Assembly: GCA_965660145.1 (NCBI GenBank)
Contig: CBFHYX010000002.1
Location: forward strand, 62,001 to 126,000
Length of the DNA: 64,000 bases
Reading direction: 5' to 3'
DNA from: JABURQ01 sp029243145
GTDB lineage: Bacteria > Planctomycetota > Planctomycetia > Planctomycetales > Planctomycetaceae
Every line of letters begins with the position of its first letter. The stretch's first letter is position 1. This document shows positions 44,565-53,632 of the stretch, in pieces. A program made the translations under genes and the position numbers. A model generated the notes under the pieces. That model had not been told where the DNA came from. It searched no databases and saw nothing but the letters and a program-made list of their open reading frames with translations.

Positions 44565-45842
44565 ATGAAACGTCGAGTGGTAGTGACCGGTATCGGCTGT
44601 GTAACACCGATTGGTAATGATGTCGAAACGATGTGGGCATCCATTTGCGCTGCTAAAAGCGGCGTGGGGCCAATCAGACATTTCGATGCCTCTAATTTTC
44701 CGACCAAATTCGCGGCTGAAGTTAAAGGTTATGACTTCAGCCATTACGTGGACGACCCGGAGGCCTTTGAATTCGCGGGCCGTAATATTCGGTTCGCAAT
44801 TGGAGCGGCTTCTCAGGCGGTGACCGATTCGGGCATCATGGGTTCCGTTGACCCCGCTCAGTTTGGTGTCTATCTCGGGGCAGGTGAAGGACAGCAGGAC
44901 TTCCTGATGTTCATGAACATGATTGCCCAGGCTCAGCAGAATGGCGAAGTCGATCTTGCCAAGTTTACGAAGTACGGTTTGGAGAATTTGCATCCCCAAA
45001 CTGAACTCGAGCAAGAACCGAATATGCCAGCCGGACATCTCGCTGGTTTGTTTAACGCTCAAGGCCCAAACCTAAACTGCCTCACAGCATGTGCGGCATC
45101 GAGCCAAGCGATTGGAGAAGCGACCGAAATCATTCGTCGTGGCGATGCAGAAGTGATGCTCTCTGGTGGTGCTCACACGATGATTCATCCGTTCGGCGTG
45201 ACGGGCTTCAATCTCTTAACGGCGTTGTCTACCCGGAATGATTCCCCTGAGACGGCATCTCGTCCGTTCGATAAAACTCGGGATGGGTTCGTTCTCGGAG
45301 AAGGTGCCGGAATGGTGATCCTCGAAGAGTACGAACGAGCCAAAAGAAGAGGCGCGAATATTTACGGTGAACTGGTTGGATTTGGTTCGACGGCTGACGC
45401 TTATCGAATCACCGATATCCATCCAGAAGGTCGTGGTGCGGTCGCCTGCATCGAAATGGCCTTGAAAGACGCTGGTCTCAACACCGATCAGATCGATTAC
45501 ATCAATGCCCATGGAACGAGTACCTCGGTCAACGACCGGGTGGAAACCATGGCTGTTAAAAAATCTCTCGGAGCCGATGCCGCCAAGACACCGGTTTCGA
45601 GTATCAAGAGTATGATGGGACATCTGATTGCGGCTGCGGGAAGTGTCGAAGCGATCATTTGCCTGTTGGCGATGCGAGACGGAGTTCTGCCACCGACCAT
45701 CAACTACTCCACACCCGATCCCGATTGCGATCTGGATTACATCCCGAACGAAGCGCGTGATGCGAAAGTGCAAAGAGCTCTTTCCAACAGCTTTGGTTTC
45801 GGCGGTCAAAACATTACTTTGATTTTCAACGAATGTGCCTGA
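44565..45842 (+). CDS. FabF-like 3-oxoacyl-ACP synthase II (ketosynthase)
   Basis: The 425-residue thiolase-fold protein has the Cys-His-His triad at Cys176 (TACAASS), His316 (NAHGTST) and His353 (MGHLIAAAG), the KS-II arrangement. The segment before Cys176 contains an insert (residues about 115-155, rich in Gln/Glu). It extends acyl-ACP with malonyl-ACP. It sits 169 bases after the second dehydratase, with a short non-coding gap, and closes the cassette. The gap before it contains no recognised signal. Confidence 0.94.
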   Translation: MKRRVVVTGIGCVTPIGNDVETMWASICAAKSGVGPIRHFDASNFPTKFAAEVKGYDFSHYVDDPEAFEFAGRNIRFAIGAASQAVTDSGIMGSVDPAQFGVYLGAGEGQQDFLMFMNMIAQAQQNGEVDLAKFTKYGLENLHPQTELEQEPNMPAGHLAGLFNAQGPNLNCLTACAASSQAIGEATEIIRRGDAEVMLSGGAHTMIHPFGVTGFNLLTALSTRNDSPETASRPFDKTRDGFVLGEGAGMVILEEYERAKRRGANIYGELVGFGSTADAYRITDIHPEGRGAVACIEMALKDAGLNTDQIDYINAHGTSTSVNDRVETMAVKKSLGADAAKTPVSSIKSMMGHLIAAAGSVEAIICLLAMRDGVLPPTINYSTPDPDCDLDYIPNEARDAKVQRALSNSFGFGGQNITLIFNECA

Positions 45843-45897
45843 GATAGTTTGGCGAATTGTTAGCCGGATTGATTACTTCTTCTAATGGAATGTCACA

Positions 45898-46893
45898 ATG
45901 ACGTGGCTGATCGCAGAAATCCTGATTTCTCTCATCGTTGTCGGCTATCTCGTTGCCGAAAGCAAGATCGTACGTCTGGGGATGTCGATTTTTGAAAGTT
46001 CTCCCATGTTTCTGCCTCAAGAGGCAAATCCCGACGAGGATGCCGAAATCGTCGAGATCCTTACGGAGGATGGAGTTCGTCTTTCCGGGTGTCTCTATAC
46101 TCGATCCGAATCCGAGAGTCGCGGAGTGATCATTTTTTGTCCAGAGTTTGGGGCAAATAAGTGGAGTTGGAAAAATTACTGCTACGGATTGTGGGAATCC
46201 GGATTTGATATTTTGGCAATCGACTTTCGTAATCAAGGTCAAAGCGAACGAGTAGACTCTTATCGTGAACTTCACTGGGCCACAGAATTCGAAGTGACCG
46301 ACGCAAAAGCAGCGATTCGATATGTCAAATCTCATCCCGAACTGGCAGAACGCCCGATTGGCATCATGGGTGTGAGTCGTGGTGGCGCGACGGCCTTGGC
46401 CGTGGGGGCCGATCATCCTGATGTGGAATTGGTCGTCACTGATTCCGCCTTTCCGACCGAGCCGTTGATGATGTTCTTTGTCGATCGTTGGTTCAAAGTA
46501 TATGCTCCTCAATGGATGTACAATCTCGTCCCTCGCTGGCATACCCATTTCAACCTCAAATTGGTGAAAAAATTCAGTCAATGGTCGCGGAACTGTGAAT
46601 ACGCGGAAATCATTCCTCGGTTCAAGCGAATGGCTGACCGCAAGAAAGTGTTGCTGATTGCCGGGTCACGCGATTCGTTTGTCGATCTTAAGGTCTCTCA
46701 GCAACTCGAGCGTTCTTTAGGCGATAATTGTGAAGATTTGTGGATCGTTCAAGGAGCCAAGCACAATATGGGGAATGCCGTTGCGGGGGATGAATATCAA
46801 ACTCGCATCGAGTCATTTTTTTCCGCAATGTCTCCTGTTCACGTACCGCCTGTTCGAGTACCTGATGAGGCCACTGCCTCATCGCCTCTTTAA
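45898..46893 (+). CDS. Membrane-anchored alpha/beta hydrolase
   Basis: The 331-residue protein has an N-terminal membrane segment (about residues 4-20) and an alpha/beta hydrolase domain with the nucleophile elbow GVSRGGA (Ser160), a late Asp (GSRDSFVD) and His (GAKHNMG). FCPEFGANKWSW before the nucleophile corresponds to the oxyanion-hole region. It begins 55 bases after the ketosynthase, so it may act as an acyl transfer or thioesterase in the same pathway. That is inference from position. Confidence 0.8.
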   Translation: MTWLIAEILISLIVVGYLVAESKIVRLGMSIFESSPMFLPQEANPDEDAEIVEILTEDGVRLSGCLYTRSESESRGVIIFCPEFGANKWSWKNYCYGLWESGFDILAIDFRNQGQSERVDSYRELHWATEFEVTDAKAAIRYVKSHPELAERPIGIMGVSRGGATALAVGADHPDVELVVTDSAFPTEPLMMFFVDRWFKVYAPQWMYNLVPRWHTHFNLKLVKKFSQWSRNCEYAEIIPRFKRMADRKKVLLIAGSRDSFVDLKVSQQLERSLGDNCEDLWIVQGAKHNMGNAVAGDEYQTRIESFFSAMSPVHVPPVRVPDEATASSPL

Positions 46894-46954
46894 GATGAAT
46901 ATTGATAATTACTCGATATGATTTTTGTCATCTGTCATTTATTCGAGTACCAGT

Positions 46955-47668
46955 ATGTCCTTTCTGATTACCAATGATGATGGAATCGAAGCACCCGGTC
47001 TCGCAGCTCTGCGCCAAGTGGCTGTGGATTTCGGTGAAGTGATTGTTGTCGCTCCCGATCGTCAGCATTCTGGTTGCGGCCATCGAATCAGTGAAGATGG
47101 CCCGATTTCCATCGACTCTCAAGAAAATTTGCGATATGCAATCGGAGGAACGCCCGCAGACTGTGCGAGAATTGGTCTGGCACATCTCGCACCGGAAACG
47201 GAATGGGTACTTTCTGGAATCAATGCAGGCGGTAATCTGGGCTGCGATGTTTTTATGTCGGGGACTGTTGCCGCGATTCGTGAAGCTACATTGATGGGAA
47301 AACGTGGTATTGCATTTTCACAATATCGCAACGGCATGAACTCTCCCTTAGATTGGGACCGAGTTGCAATTTGGACGAAAGCAGTTCTCGAACGATTGTT
47401 GAGCGAGCATTTGCAGGCGGGTGAATTCTGGAACGTGAATTTTCCAGATACTGATTTGGGAGAAGGTCTCCCGGAGATCGTTTTTTGCCCGGTCGATGTC
47501 GAGCATTATCAATTTAAGTGTGAATTGCAGGAGGAGGGGTTGGTCTATCGCAGTGATTACCAGCAACGACCTCGAACACCCGGACGGGATATTGATGTTT
47601 GCTTTGGGGGTAAAATCTCTATCTCAAAACTGACTGTCTGTAGCAATGCGCCGGGAATGAACCAGTGA
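46955..47668 (+). CDS. surE: SurE-type 5'/3'-nucleotidase
   Basis: The 237-residue protein has the SurE signatures: NDDGIEAPGL (metal Asp8 and Asp9), VVAPDRQHSGCGHRIS, GTPADCARIGL and SGINAGGNLGCDVFMSGTVAAIREA. It hydrolyses nucleoside monophosphates with a divalent metal. The start at ATG 46955 fits the start of SurE; the upstream TTG frame has no SurE-like residues. Confidence 0.93.
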   Translation: MSFLITNDDGIEAPGLAALRQVAVDFGEVIVVAPDRQHSGCGHRISEDGPISIDSQENLRYAIGGTPADCARIGLAHLAPETEWVLSGINAGGNLGCDVFMSGTVAAIREATLMGKRGIAFSQYRNGMNSPLDWDRVAIWTKAVLERLLSEHLQAGEFWNVNFPDTDLGEGLPEIVFCPVDVEHYQFKCELQEEGLVYRSDYQQRPRTPGRDIDVCFGGKISISKLTVCSNAPGMNQ

Positions 47669-47783
47669 TAATCATTCGATGTGAGACTGATTCCCGGATT
47701 CGTTACTGAAATTCTCATCATAATCGGTCACAATAATCGCTGTGGCATTTAAGAATTCCGTTTCCTTCCGATTTTGATCTCTG

Positions 47784-48719
47784 ATGAATTCAAACTCTTT
47801 TTTAACTCGACGCGATTTCTGTAGCGCTCTCACTGGCTCCGCGTCTCTCTGTTTGTCATGGCCGGAACTTTTTGCCGAGTATTCACCGGAGTTTCAGTTC
47901 AAATACATTCTCGGGTCGTGCATGTATGGGTATGCGGACTTGAACGAGATTGTTCCTGAGGCCAGAAAAGTGGGGGCGACGGCGATTGATATTTGGCCGA
48001 AAGTCCACGGCAATCAACGTGAGCAATTGGATACGATGGGAGAAGACAAATTTGCGGAGCTATTAAAAAACCATAATGTCACGTTGGGCTGCATCACGCA
48101 GTACAAATTGGGGCCATTCGGTCTTCAGAACGAAATGAAACTGGCTCACCGACTGGGTTGTCAAACGATTGTTGCAGGCGGAAAAGGACCAGTGGGCCTC
48201 ACAGGAAAAGAACTCAAATCGGCAGTCGGTAAATTTGTCGAACAGATGAAACCTCATCTCGCAGTCGCCGAGGAAACCGGAGTCACAATTGCCATCGAAA
48301 ATCATGGCAACAACCTGATCGATTCTCCCGACTCGTTGAAATGGCTGGCAGAACTTCGATCATCAAAGCACTTGGGGATTGCCTTTGCCCCCTATCATTT
48401 GCCTCAAGACGCTACACTGCTCAGTCAATTGATCCATGAATTAAGTGATTCGATTGAAATGTTCTATGCCTGGCAGCACGGCATGGGCTGCTCTCAAATA
48501 CTTCCCAAAGAGCAGGAACTTTTACAGATGCCCGGTCGAGGAGAACTCGACTTCGCTCCATTGATCGCTGCATTGCGAGACATCAAATACACCGGTTGGA
48601 CAGAAATATTCATGCATCCCGTTCCGCGAGGAATTCCAATTCTCGAAACGACTGCGGATGTCACTGCGGAAATCAATCGATCCCGAAACTATCTGGCTAA
48701 CCGAACCACTCCACAGTAA
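47784..48719 (+). CDS. Tat-signal sugar phosphate isomerase/epimerase-like protein
   Basis: The 311-residue protein starts with a twin-arginine-type motif (TRRDFCSAL) and then a TIM-barrel xylose-isomerase-like fold (AP endonuclease family 2/IolE-like): EARKVGATAIDIWPK, TVAIENHGNN and a WTEIFMHPVPRG end. Probably exported. Substrate unknown. It opens the operon that also contains the DJ-1-like protein, the cytochrome and the dehydrogenase-like gene. Confidence 0.78.
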   Translation: MNSNSFLTRRDFCSALTGSASLCLSWPELFAEYSPEFQFKYILGSCMYGYADLNEIVPEARKVGATAIDIWPKVHGNQREQLDTMGEDKFAELLKNHNVTLGCITQYKLGPFGLQNEMKLAHRLGCQTIVAGGKGPVGLTGKELKSAVGKFVEQMKPHLAVAEETGVTIAIENHGNNLIDSPDSLKWLAELRSSKHLGIAFAPYHLPQDATLLSQLIHELSDSIEMFYAWQHGMGCSQILPKEQELLQMPGRGELDFAPLIAALRDIKYTGWTEIFMHPVPRGIPILETTADVTAEINRSRNYLANRTTPQ

Positions 48720-48743
48720 ATACTAGACACTCAGGAATGTATC

Positions 48744-49319
48744 ATGGAAAAAGTTCTTATTGTCATCGGTGATGCGACGGAAACGCTCGACACGATGTAT
48801 CCGTACTATCGTTTACAAGAAGCCGGTTTTGAACCGGTCGTGACGGCACCCGAAAAGCGACTCTATCAGTTGGTTCTCCACGAACAAAAACCGGGTTGGA
48901 CAATCACGAAAGAGTGGGAAGGTTACACCCTAAATTGCGATGTGCCGTTCTCCGAGGTGAAGGAAGAAGAATATGCGGGCATCATGTTTTCGGGAGGGCG
49001 CGCGCCGGAATACATTCGTTACGATGAAGATTTGGTTCGCATTACGAAATACTTCTTTGCTCAAAATAAACCCATCGCCAGTGTCTGTCACGGTGTCGAA
49101 ATTCCCGCGTATGCGGGTTGTGTTGAAGGACGACGAATGGCGACCGTCGCCAAGTGCAAATTTGATCTTGAAGTTTGCGGCGGAGTCTTTGTGGATGAAC
49201 CCTGCGTGATCGATGGAAACCTCATCAGCGGACGCACATTCCACGACAATGGTTACTATGTCGGGCCATGGATTCAATTATTGGAAGAAGCCCGCAAAAA
49301 TAATATGGCGAGTGCCTAG
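48744..49319 (+). CDS. DJ-1/PfpI-family protein
   Basis: The 191-residue protein carries the DJ-1 nucleophile motif (VCHGVEIPA, Cys115) and the N-terminal acidic residue pattern. The family includes glyoxalases, proteases and amidotransferase-like stress proteins. The specific activity is not clear. It is 24 bases after the isomerase-like gene and 2 bases before the cytochrome gene. Confidence 0.85.
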   Translation: MEKVLIVIGDATETLDTMYPYYRLQEAGFEPVVTAPEKRLYQLVLHEQKPGWTITKEWEGYTLNCDVPFSEVKEEEYAGIMFSGGRAPEYIRYDEDLVRITKYFFAQNKPIASVCHGVEIPAYAGCVEGRRMATVAKCKFDLEVCGGVFVDEPCVIDGNLISGRTFHDNGYYVGPWIQLLEEARKNNMASA

Positions 49320-49321
49320 GT

Positions 49322-51688
49322 ATGAGAATTTGGATGGTATTGCGATCTACGATACTCCTCGTTGGAATTTCCTTTTTCCTATCCGGCATTGCGCACTCGG
49401 CTGAGCCGTTTGTGTCTGGGTATGATCGATTTGCGCCTTCAAAATCGATCTCCGAATCACTTGCGGGACAACTCTTACTTACTGAACTCAGTTGTACGGC
49501 TTGTCACGAGACAGATGATGAGGAGTTGCGTCCCAAAAATGGACCAGATCTCAATGGTGTTGGTAGTCGCGTGAATGCGGATTGGTTGCGAGATTATCTG
49601 GCTGCCCCTCATGATATAAAACCTGGGACCACCATGCCCGATATGTTGGCTGGTTTGCCTGATGCGAAGAAACAGAATGCGATCACCGCTCTCACCGCGT
49701 TTCTGATGAATCAGAAACAAGAATTCCCAGAAATCATAGCGGGGGGATTGAGCCCTGTTCCCTATGAATTTTGGAATAAAGGCGACGCAGAATTAGGAAA
49801 GGGGCTTTTTCATCGAGTTGGATGTATTGCCTGCCATGAACCCGATCAAGATTATGAAACGGCTGAATACAAACCAACGCCACTCGATCAAATGATTGAG
49901 CAACTTGATGACGAGGAGTTGAAAGAACTTGGACTTTCGCAGCACCTTCGACCCGTGAAATCGGTTCCGCACGGTGAGCTGGGAAAGAAATATTCTCCCA
50001 AGTCGCTGACCTACTTCTTGCTAAACCCTGAGAAATACCGTCCCGCTGGACGGATGCCGAATTTCAAATTGGCCCCCATGGAAGCCTCGCACCTCGCGGC
50101 GTACTTGCAAGTAAATCGTCTCGGAAAATCGCGAAATAAAAAATCTGATTTTAGCCGAGACTTCATTGAAAAAGGGCGTCAACTCTTTTCAGAGTTGCAG
50201 TGTTCCAGTTGTCATCAGGCCAAAGGAATTGACTCGAAAAGTTCTGCCAAGAAGCTCTCTGAACTCAATTTGGAGGCAACACAAATTTGTGTAACAAACC
50301 CAGGTTCAAATCAGCCTCGTTACCCGTTGAGCGAGAAACAAGCCATCTCACTAAAAGTTGCCGTTCAGACTCTTAAAAACAATGACTCTCCAGAGCAGCA
50401 TTTGAAACTCGAACTGCGCATGTTGCAACTCAATTGTTATGGCTGTCACGAGAGGAATGAACGCGGTGGTGTTGGTCGAAATCGGAAGGCGTATCTGGAA
50501 ACTGTCCGACACATCGATCTCGGTGATGAAGGCCGAATTCCGCCCCCCTTAACTGGAGTTGGGCAGAAGCTGAATCAAAATTGGCTGAAAAGAGTTCTCG
50601 ATGGAACGGGTGTGGTACGACCACATCTCTCGGCAAGAATGCCCAAATATCCCGTGGCTCAGGTGAAGTCACTTCCTGCGCAGTTCGCCGCCGTTGATGA
50701 TTTTCAGCAACAAACCGAACAAGAAGTATTCAAAGAAACAAAGAACCTTGCCACTTCTGGCCGAATGTTACTCGATACCGGTTGTGTGCAATGTCATCCC
50801 ATTCGTGGGGAGGCGTTGCCGGGCGTGGTGGGTGTTGACTTGAGTGGCGTCACTGACCGCCTGCATCCTGCGTGGTTTAAAAAGTTTATGTTCAATCCAG
50901 GGGCCGTCAAAACGCGTACGCGAATGCCGACTTTCTTCCCGAATGGGAAAAGCTCGAATTCGCAACTGTTGGATGGAGATGTCGATTTACAAATCGCTTC
51001 TTTGTGGGTCTACCTGAAAGATCTTAAAAATCAGCCGTTGCCTGAAAAGATCATCACCGCTCGCTCCCAAACGTTTGAGCTTGTTCCCAAAGAAAAACCG
51101 ATTGTCTTACGGACGTTTATGGACGAGGCGGGGACTCATGCGATTGCCGTCGGCTACCCCGAAAAGCTTCACTTCGCCTATGATGCAGAACAAGTGAGGA
51201 TTGCCGAGATATGGACGGGACGATTTCTCGATGCACAAGGAACCTGGTACGAACGATTCGCTCCTCCCGCAGACCCGCTAGGAGAGTCACACCGGTTGCT
51301 GCTGTCCGGCCCAACATTAACGTATCAAGCGGACGACCCACCCGTCTTCAAGGGGTATCGACTGCAGAAATCAGGCCGCCCCACCTTCCTTTTTCGTCTG
51401 GCCGAGTTCGACATTGAGGAACAAATATTTCCTACGAAGACCGGACGTCTCCGACGCATCTGGACGATACGGACTCAACGACAATCCAGCGGAATACATC
51501 CACTCAATCTCCATTTATTGCCAGACGCCAAGCATGTCGATCCCACGACGATCACCTCGGATGCGGGACTCAAAGTCCACTTGAAGACCACGTCGAAAGC
51601 CACTCCGACCAAAGATGGTTGGAACCTGTCTTTACTCCCCCTTACCGCCGGAAAACCGTTTGTGATAGAGGTTGAGTATCAATGGTGA
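49322..51688 (+). CDS. Five-heme c-type cytochrome
   Basis: The 788-residue protein has a signal peptide and five CxxCH sites: Cys58-His62, Cys168-His172, Cys294-His298, Cys372-His376 and Cys488-His492. Most heme modules are followed by a Met-containing segment (MPDM, MPNF, MPKY, MPTF) that can be the axial ligand. The C-terminal 250 residues form a beta-rich domain without hemes. The ATGA overlap with the next gene couples it to the sorbosone-dehydrogenase-like protein. It may accept electrons from it. Confidence 0.87.
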   Translation: MRIWMVLRSTILLVGISFFLSGIAHSAEPFVSGYDRFAPSKSISESLAGQLLLTELSCTACHETDDEELRPKNGPDLNGVGSRVNADWLRDYLAAPHDIKPGTTMPDMLAGLPDAKKQNAITALTAFLMNQKQEFPEIIAGGLSPVPYEFWNKGDAELGKGLFHRVGCIACHEPDQDYETAEYKPTPLDQMIEQLDDEELKELGLSQHLRPVKSVPHGELGKKYSPKSLTYFLLNPEKYRPAGRMPNFKLAPMEASHLAAYLQVNRLGKSRNKKSDFSRDFIEKGRQLFSELQCSSCHQAKGIDSKSSAKKLSELNLEATQICVTNPGSNQPRYPLSEKQAISLKVAVQTLKNNDSPEQHLKLELRMLQLNCYGCHERNERGGVGRNRKAYLETVRHIDLGDEGRIPPPLTGVGQKLNQNWLKRVLDGTGVVRPHLSARMPKYPVAQVKSLPAQFAAVDDFQQQTEQEVFKETKNLATSGRMLLDTGCVQCHPIRGEALPGVVGVDLSGVTDRLHPAWFKKFMFNPGAVKTRTRMPTFFPNGKSSNSQLLDGDVDLQIASLWVYLKDLKNQPLPEKIITARSQTFELVPKEKPIVLRTFMDEAGTHAIAVGYPEKLHFAYDAEQVRIAEIWTGRFLDAQGTWYERFAPPADPLGESHRLLLSGPTLTYQADDPPVFKGYRLQKSGRPTFLFRLAEFDIEEQIFPTKTGRLRRIWTIRTQRQSSGIHPLNLHLLPDAKHVDPTTITSDAGLKVHLKTTSKATPTKDGWNLSLLPLTAGKPFVIEVEYQW

Positions 51689-53250
51689 TTCTAATTAAAC
51701 GCTGGCTTCTCTTCACGCTGTTGTGGACAGTGTGTTGGCTATCTACGCCCCCGATTGATGCTGCCGAAGAGAGTGACTATTACAAGTTGATCTCAGTCGT
51801 CACGTCTCAAGCACAAACCGATTCTCGCTCGAAGAACTGGAAACCGGCTCCTGACGGGTTAGCGCTCGAAGTGAGCGGCATCGCGGTTCTCGATAACCAG
51901 AAAGTTGCCGTCACGATTCGTAAAGGCGAAATCTGGATTTTGGATGGCGTCTATGACGATCCTCCGAAGAATGTGACCTATCATCAATTTGCAACGGCAC
52001 TTCACGAACCACTCGGGCTGATCAAAAAAGACGATGCGTTTTACACGGTTCAGCGCAGTGAGTTGACTCGAATTCGCGATACTGATGGAGACTTGGTTGC
52101 TGATGAATACCTGACGGTCGCGAAGGGATGGGGAGTGACCGGTCACTATCACGAATATGCCTACGGTCCCGAACTGGATGGCGACGGGAATTTCTGGCTG
52201 ACATTGAACACGGGACTCGGCCTGAAAGGGGATCAACTGAATCGGACGATAACCGAACCGACGTTGAAAGTTCGTCAAGGTCGTTGGCGTGGTTGGGGAA
52301 TGAAAGTCACTCCTGAAGGTGAAATGATCCCCATGTGTGCGGGAATGCGATCTCCGAGTGGACTGGGGGCCAATGCAGCCGGGGACATGTTCTACACCGA
52401 TCAGCAAGGCAACTGGGTAGGAACCAACACACTGCATCATATGCGTCAGGGAGCGTTCTTTCATCATCCCGACTCTTTGGCTTCGATGAATGAACCCGAT
52501 TCGCCCATCAAGGGGATCACAGAAATCCCCAATGGCCTACCCTTCCCGCAAGCAGTCAAAAAGTTCTCGGCTTTGAAGCCTCCGGCAGTCTGGCTGCCTT
52601 ACAAAAAAATTGGTCAGTCGGCCACAGATATTATGCTGGATCAGAGTGACGGAAAGTTCGGCCCTTTTGCGGGGCAGTTCTTTTTAGGCGAGTTTACTCA
52701 AGCCGGCATCAATCGTGTTTATCTGGAAAAAATAGGTGGTGAGTATCAGGGAGCCTGCTTCCCATTTCGATCTGGATTGGCGTCCGCCGTCCTGCGATTG
52801 GCACAAGGAACAGATGGAAGCATTTTCGCAGGATTAACGAATCGAGGTTGGAGCAGTTTGGGAACGGAGTCTTATGGATTACAACGACTCACCTGGACCG
52901 GAAAAACACCTTTTGAAATTCAGGAAATGCGTGCAATGCCGGATGGGTTTGAACTGGTCTTTACAAAGCCGGTCGATCCGAAGACCGGCTCCCTCCCGAC
53001 ATCTTACGAAATGAGCAGCTACACGTATCAGTATCATTCCACCTACGGTAGCGACGAAATTCTAAAACAATCTCCCGCAATAGAATCGGCGATTGTGTCT
53101 GAGGACGGATATCGAGTGCGATTGAAGATTCGCGGCTTGCGAGAACTCTTCGTGCATGAATTATGGTGTCGGGGAATTCGGAATCGTGATGGAGAAGCCC
53201 TTCTGCATCCCGATGCTTATTACACTCTCAATCGTTTGCCAAACAAATGA
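51682..53250 (+). CDS. Secreted sorbosone/glucose-dehydrogenase-like beta-propeller
   Basis: The 522-residue product has a signal peptide and the pattern of PQQ-type sorbosone/L-sorbosone dehydrogenase propellers: VSGIAVLDNQKVAVTIRKGEIWILDG, TDGDLVADEYL, GHYHEYAYGPELDGDGNFW and SPSGLGANAAGDMFYTDQQGNW. It ends in a separate beta-rich domain. The start ATG overlaps the cytochrome's stop by 7 bases. Together they suggest a periplasmic oxidation of a sugar or related substrate; PQQ dependence is inferred. Confidence 0.78.
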   Translation: MVILIKRWLLFTLLWTVCWLSTPPIDAAEESDYYKLISVVTSQAQTDSRSKNWKPAPDGLALEVSGIAVLDNQKVAVTIRKGEIWILDGVYDDPPKNVTYHQFATALHEPLGLIKKDDAFYTVQRSELTRIRDTDGDLVADEYLTVAKGWGVTGHYHEYAYGPELDGDGNFWLTLNTGLGLKGDQLNRTITEPTLKVRQGRWRGWGMKVTPEGEMIPMCAGMRSPSGLGANAAGDMFYTDQQGNWVGTNTLHHMRQGAFFHHPDSLASMNEPDSPIKGITEIPNGLPFPQAVKKFSALKPPAVWLPYKKIGQSATDIMLDQSDGKFGPFAGQFFLGEFTQAGINRVYLEKIGGEYQGACFPFRSGLASAVLRLAQGTDGSIFAGLTNRGWSSLGTESYGLQRLTWTGKTPFEIQEMRAMPDGFELVFTKPVDPKTGSLPTSYEMSSYTYQYHSTYGSDEILKQSPAIESAIVSEDGYRVRLKIRGLRELFVHELWCRGIRNRDGEALLHPDAYYTLNRLPNK

Positions 53251-53632
53251 TGTTGGAGTCAGGCTGCAACCCGCATTGACCAGTCAGATCGAACAGTAAA
53301 GCCGTATAACATTCGATGAATGATCGATTTACGCTTTGACTGATGAATAATGGTGGTAGGCAGCAGGGTTGATTCGAGTTCTTTCGGGCGCGAAGTAGTC
53401 ACTCTTTTCGCGCGCGAAGGAACTATAAGATGGATCGCGCGTTGTGCGAATTTTAACGATCAGGTCGAGGTTCTGGCCAAATCTCTTGGCGACATTGATC
53501 CTCCTCTGCCGATGAGAGGGAAGGTCATTTGTCCTGCCGAGACGATTTCTCGCTGAGAGGATTTCTCTCTGTTGGAACTCACCGAATGACCGCCGACCCG
53601 AATTCCCGCAATACTTAAGGAGTCTGGAGAGC
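53251..53632. other. Intergenic region without a recognised gene
   Basis: Short frames exist on both strands (53329-53760 minus, 53350-53556 plus) but none has a ribosome site or family likeness. It contains the palindrome-like TTCGCGCGCGAA near 53408-53419, whose role is unknown. The GGAGAGC ribosome site of the next gene lies at the right end. Confidence 0.5.

Noticed and set aside
44109..45062. 317-codon minus-strand frame over the second dehydratase and ketosynthase
   Set aside because: Long, but antisense to two well-conserved genes with intact catalytic residues.
45826..46581. 251-codon minus-strand frame over the alpha/beta hydrolase
   Set aside because: Antisense shadow of a gene with a clear nucleophile elbow.
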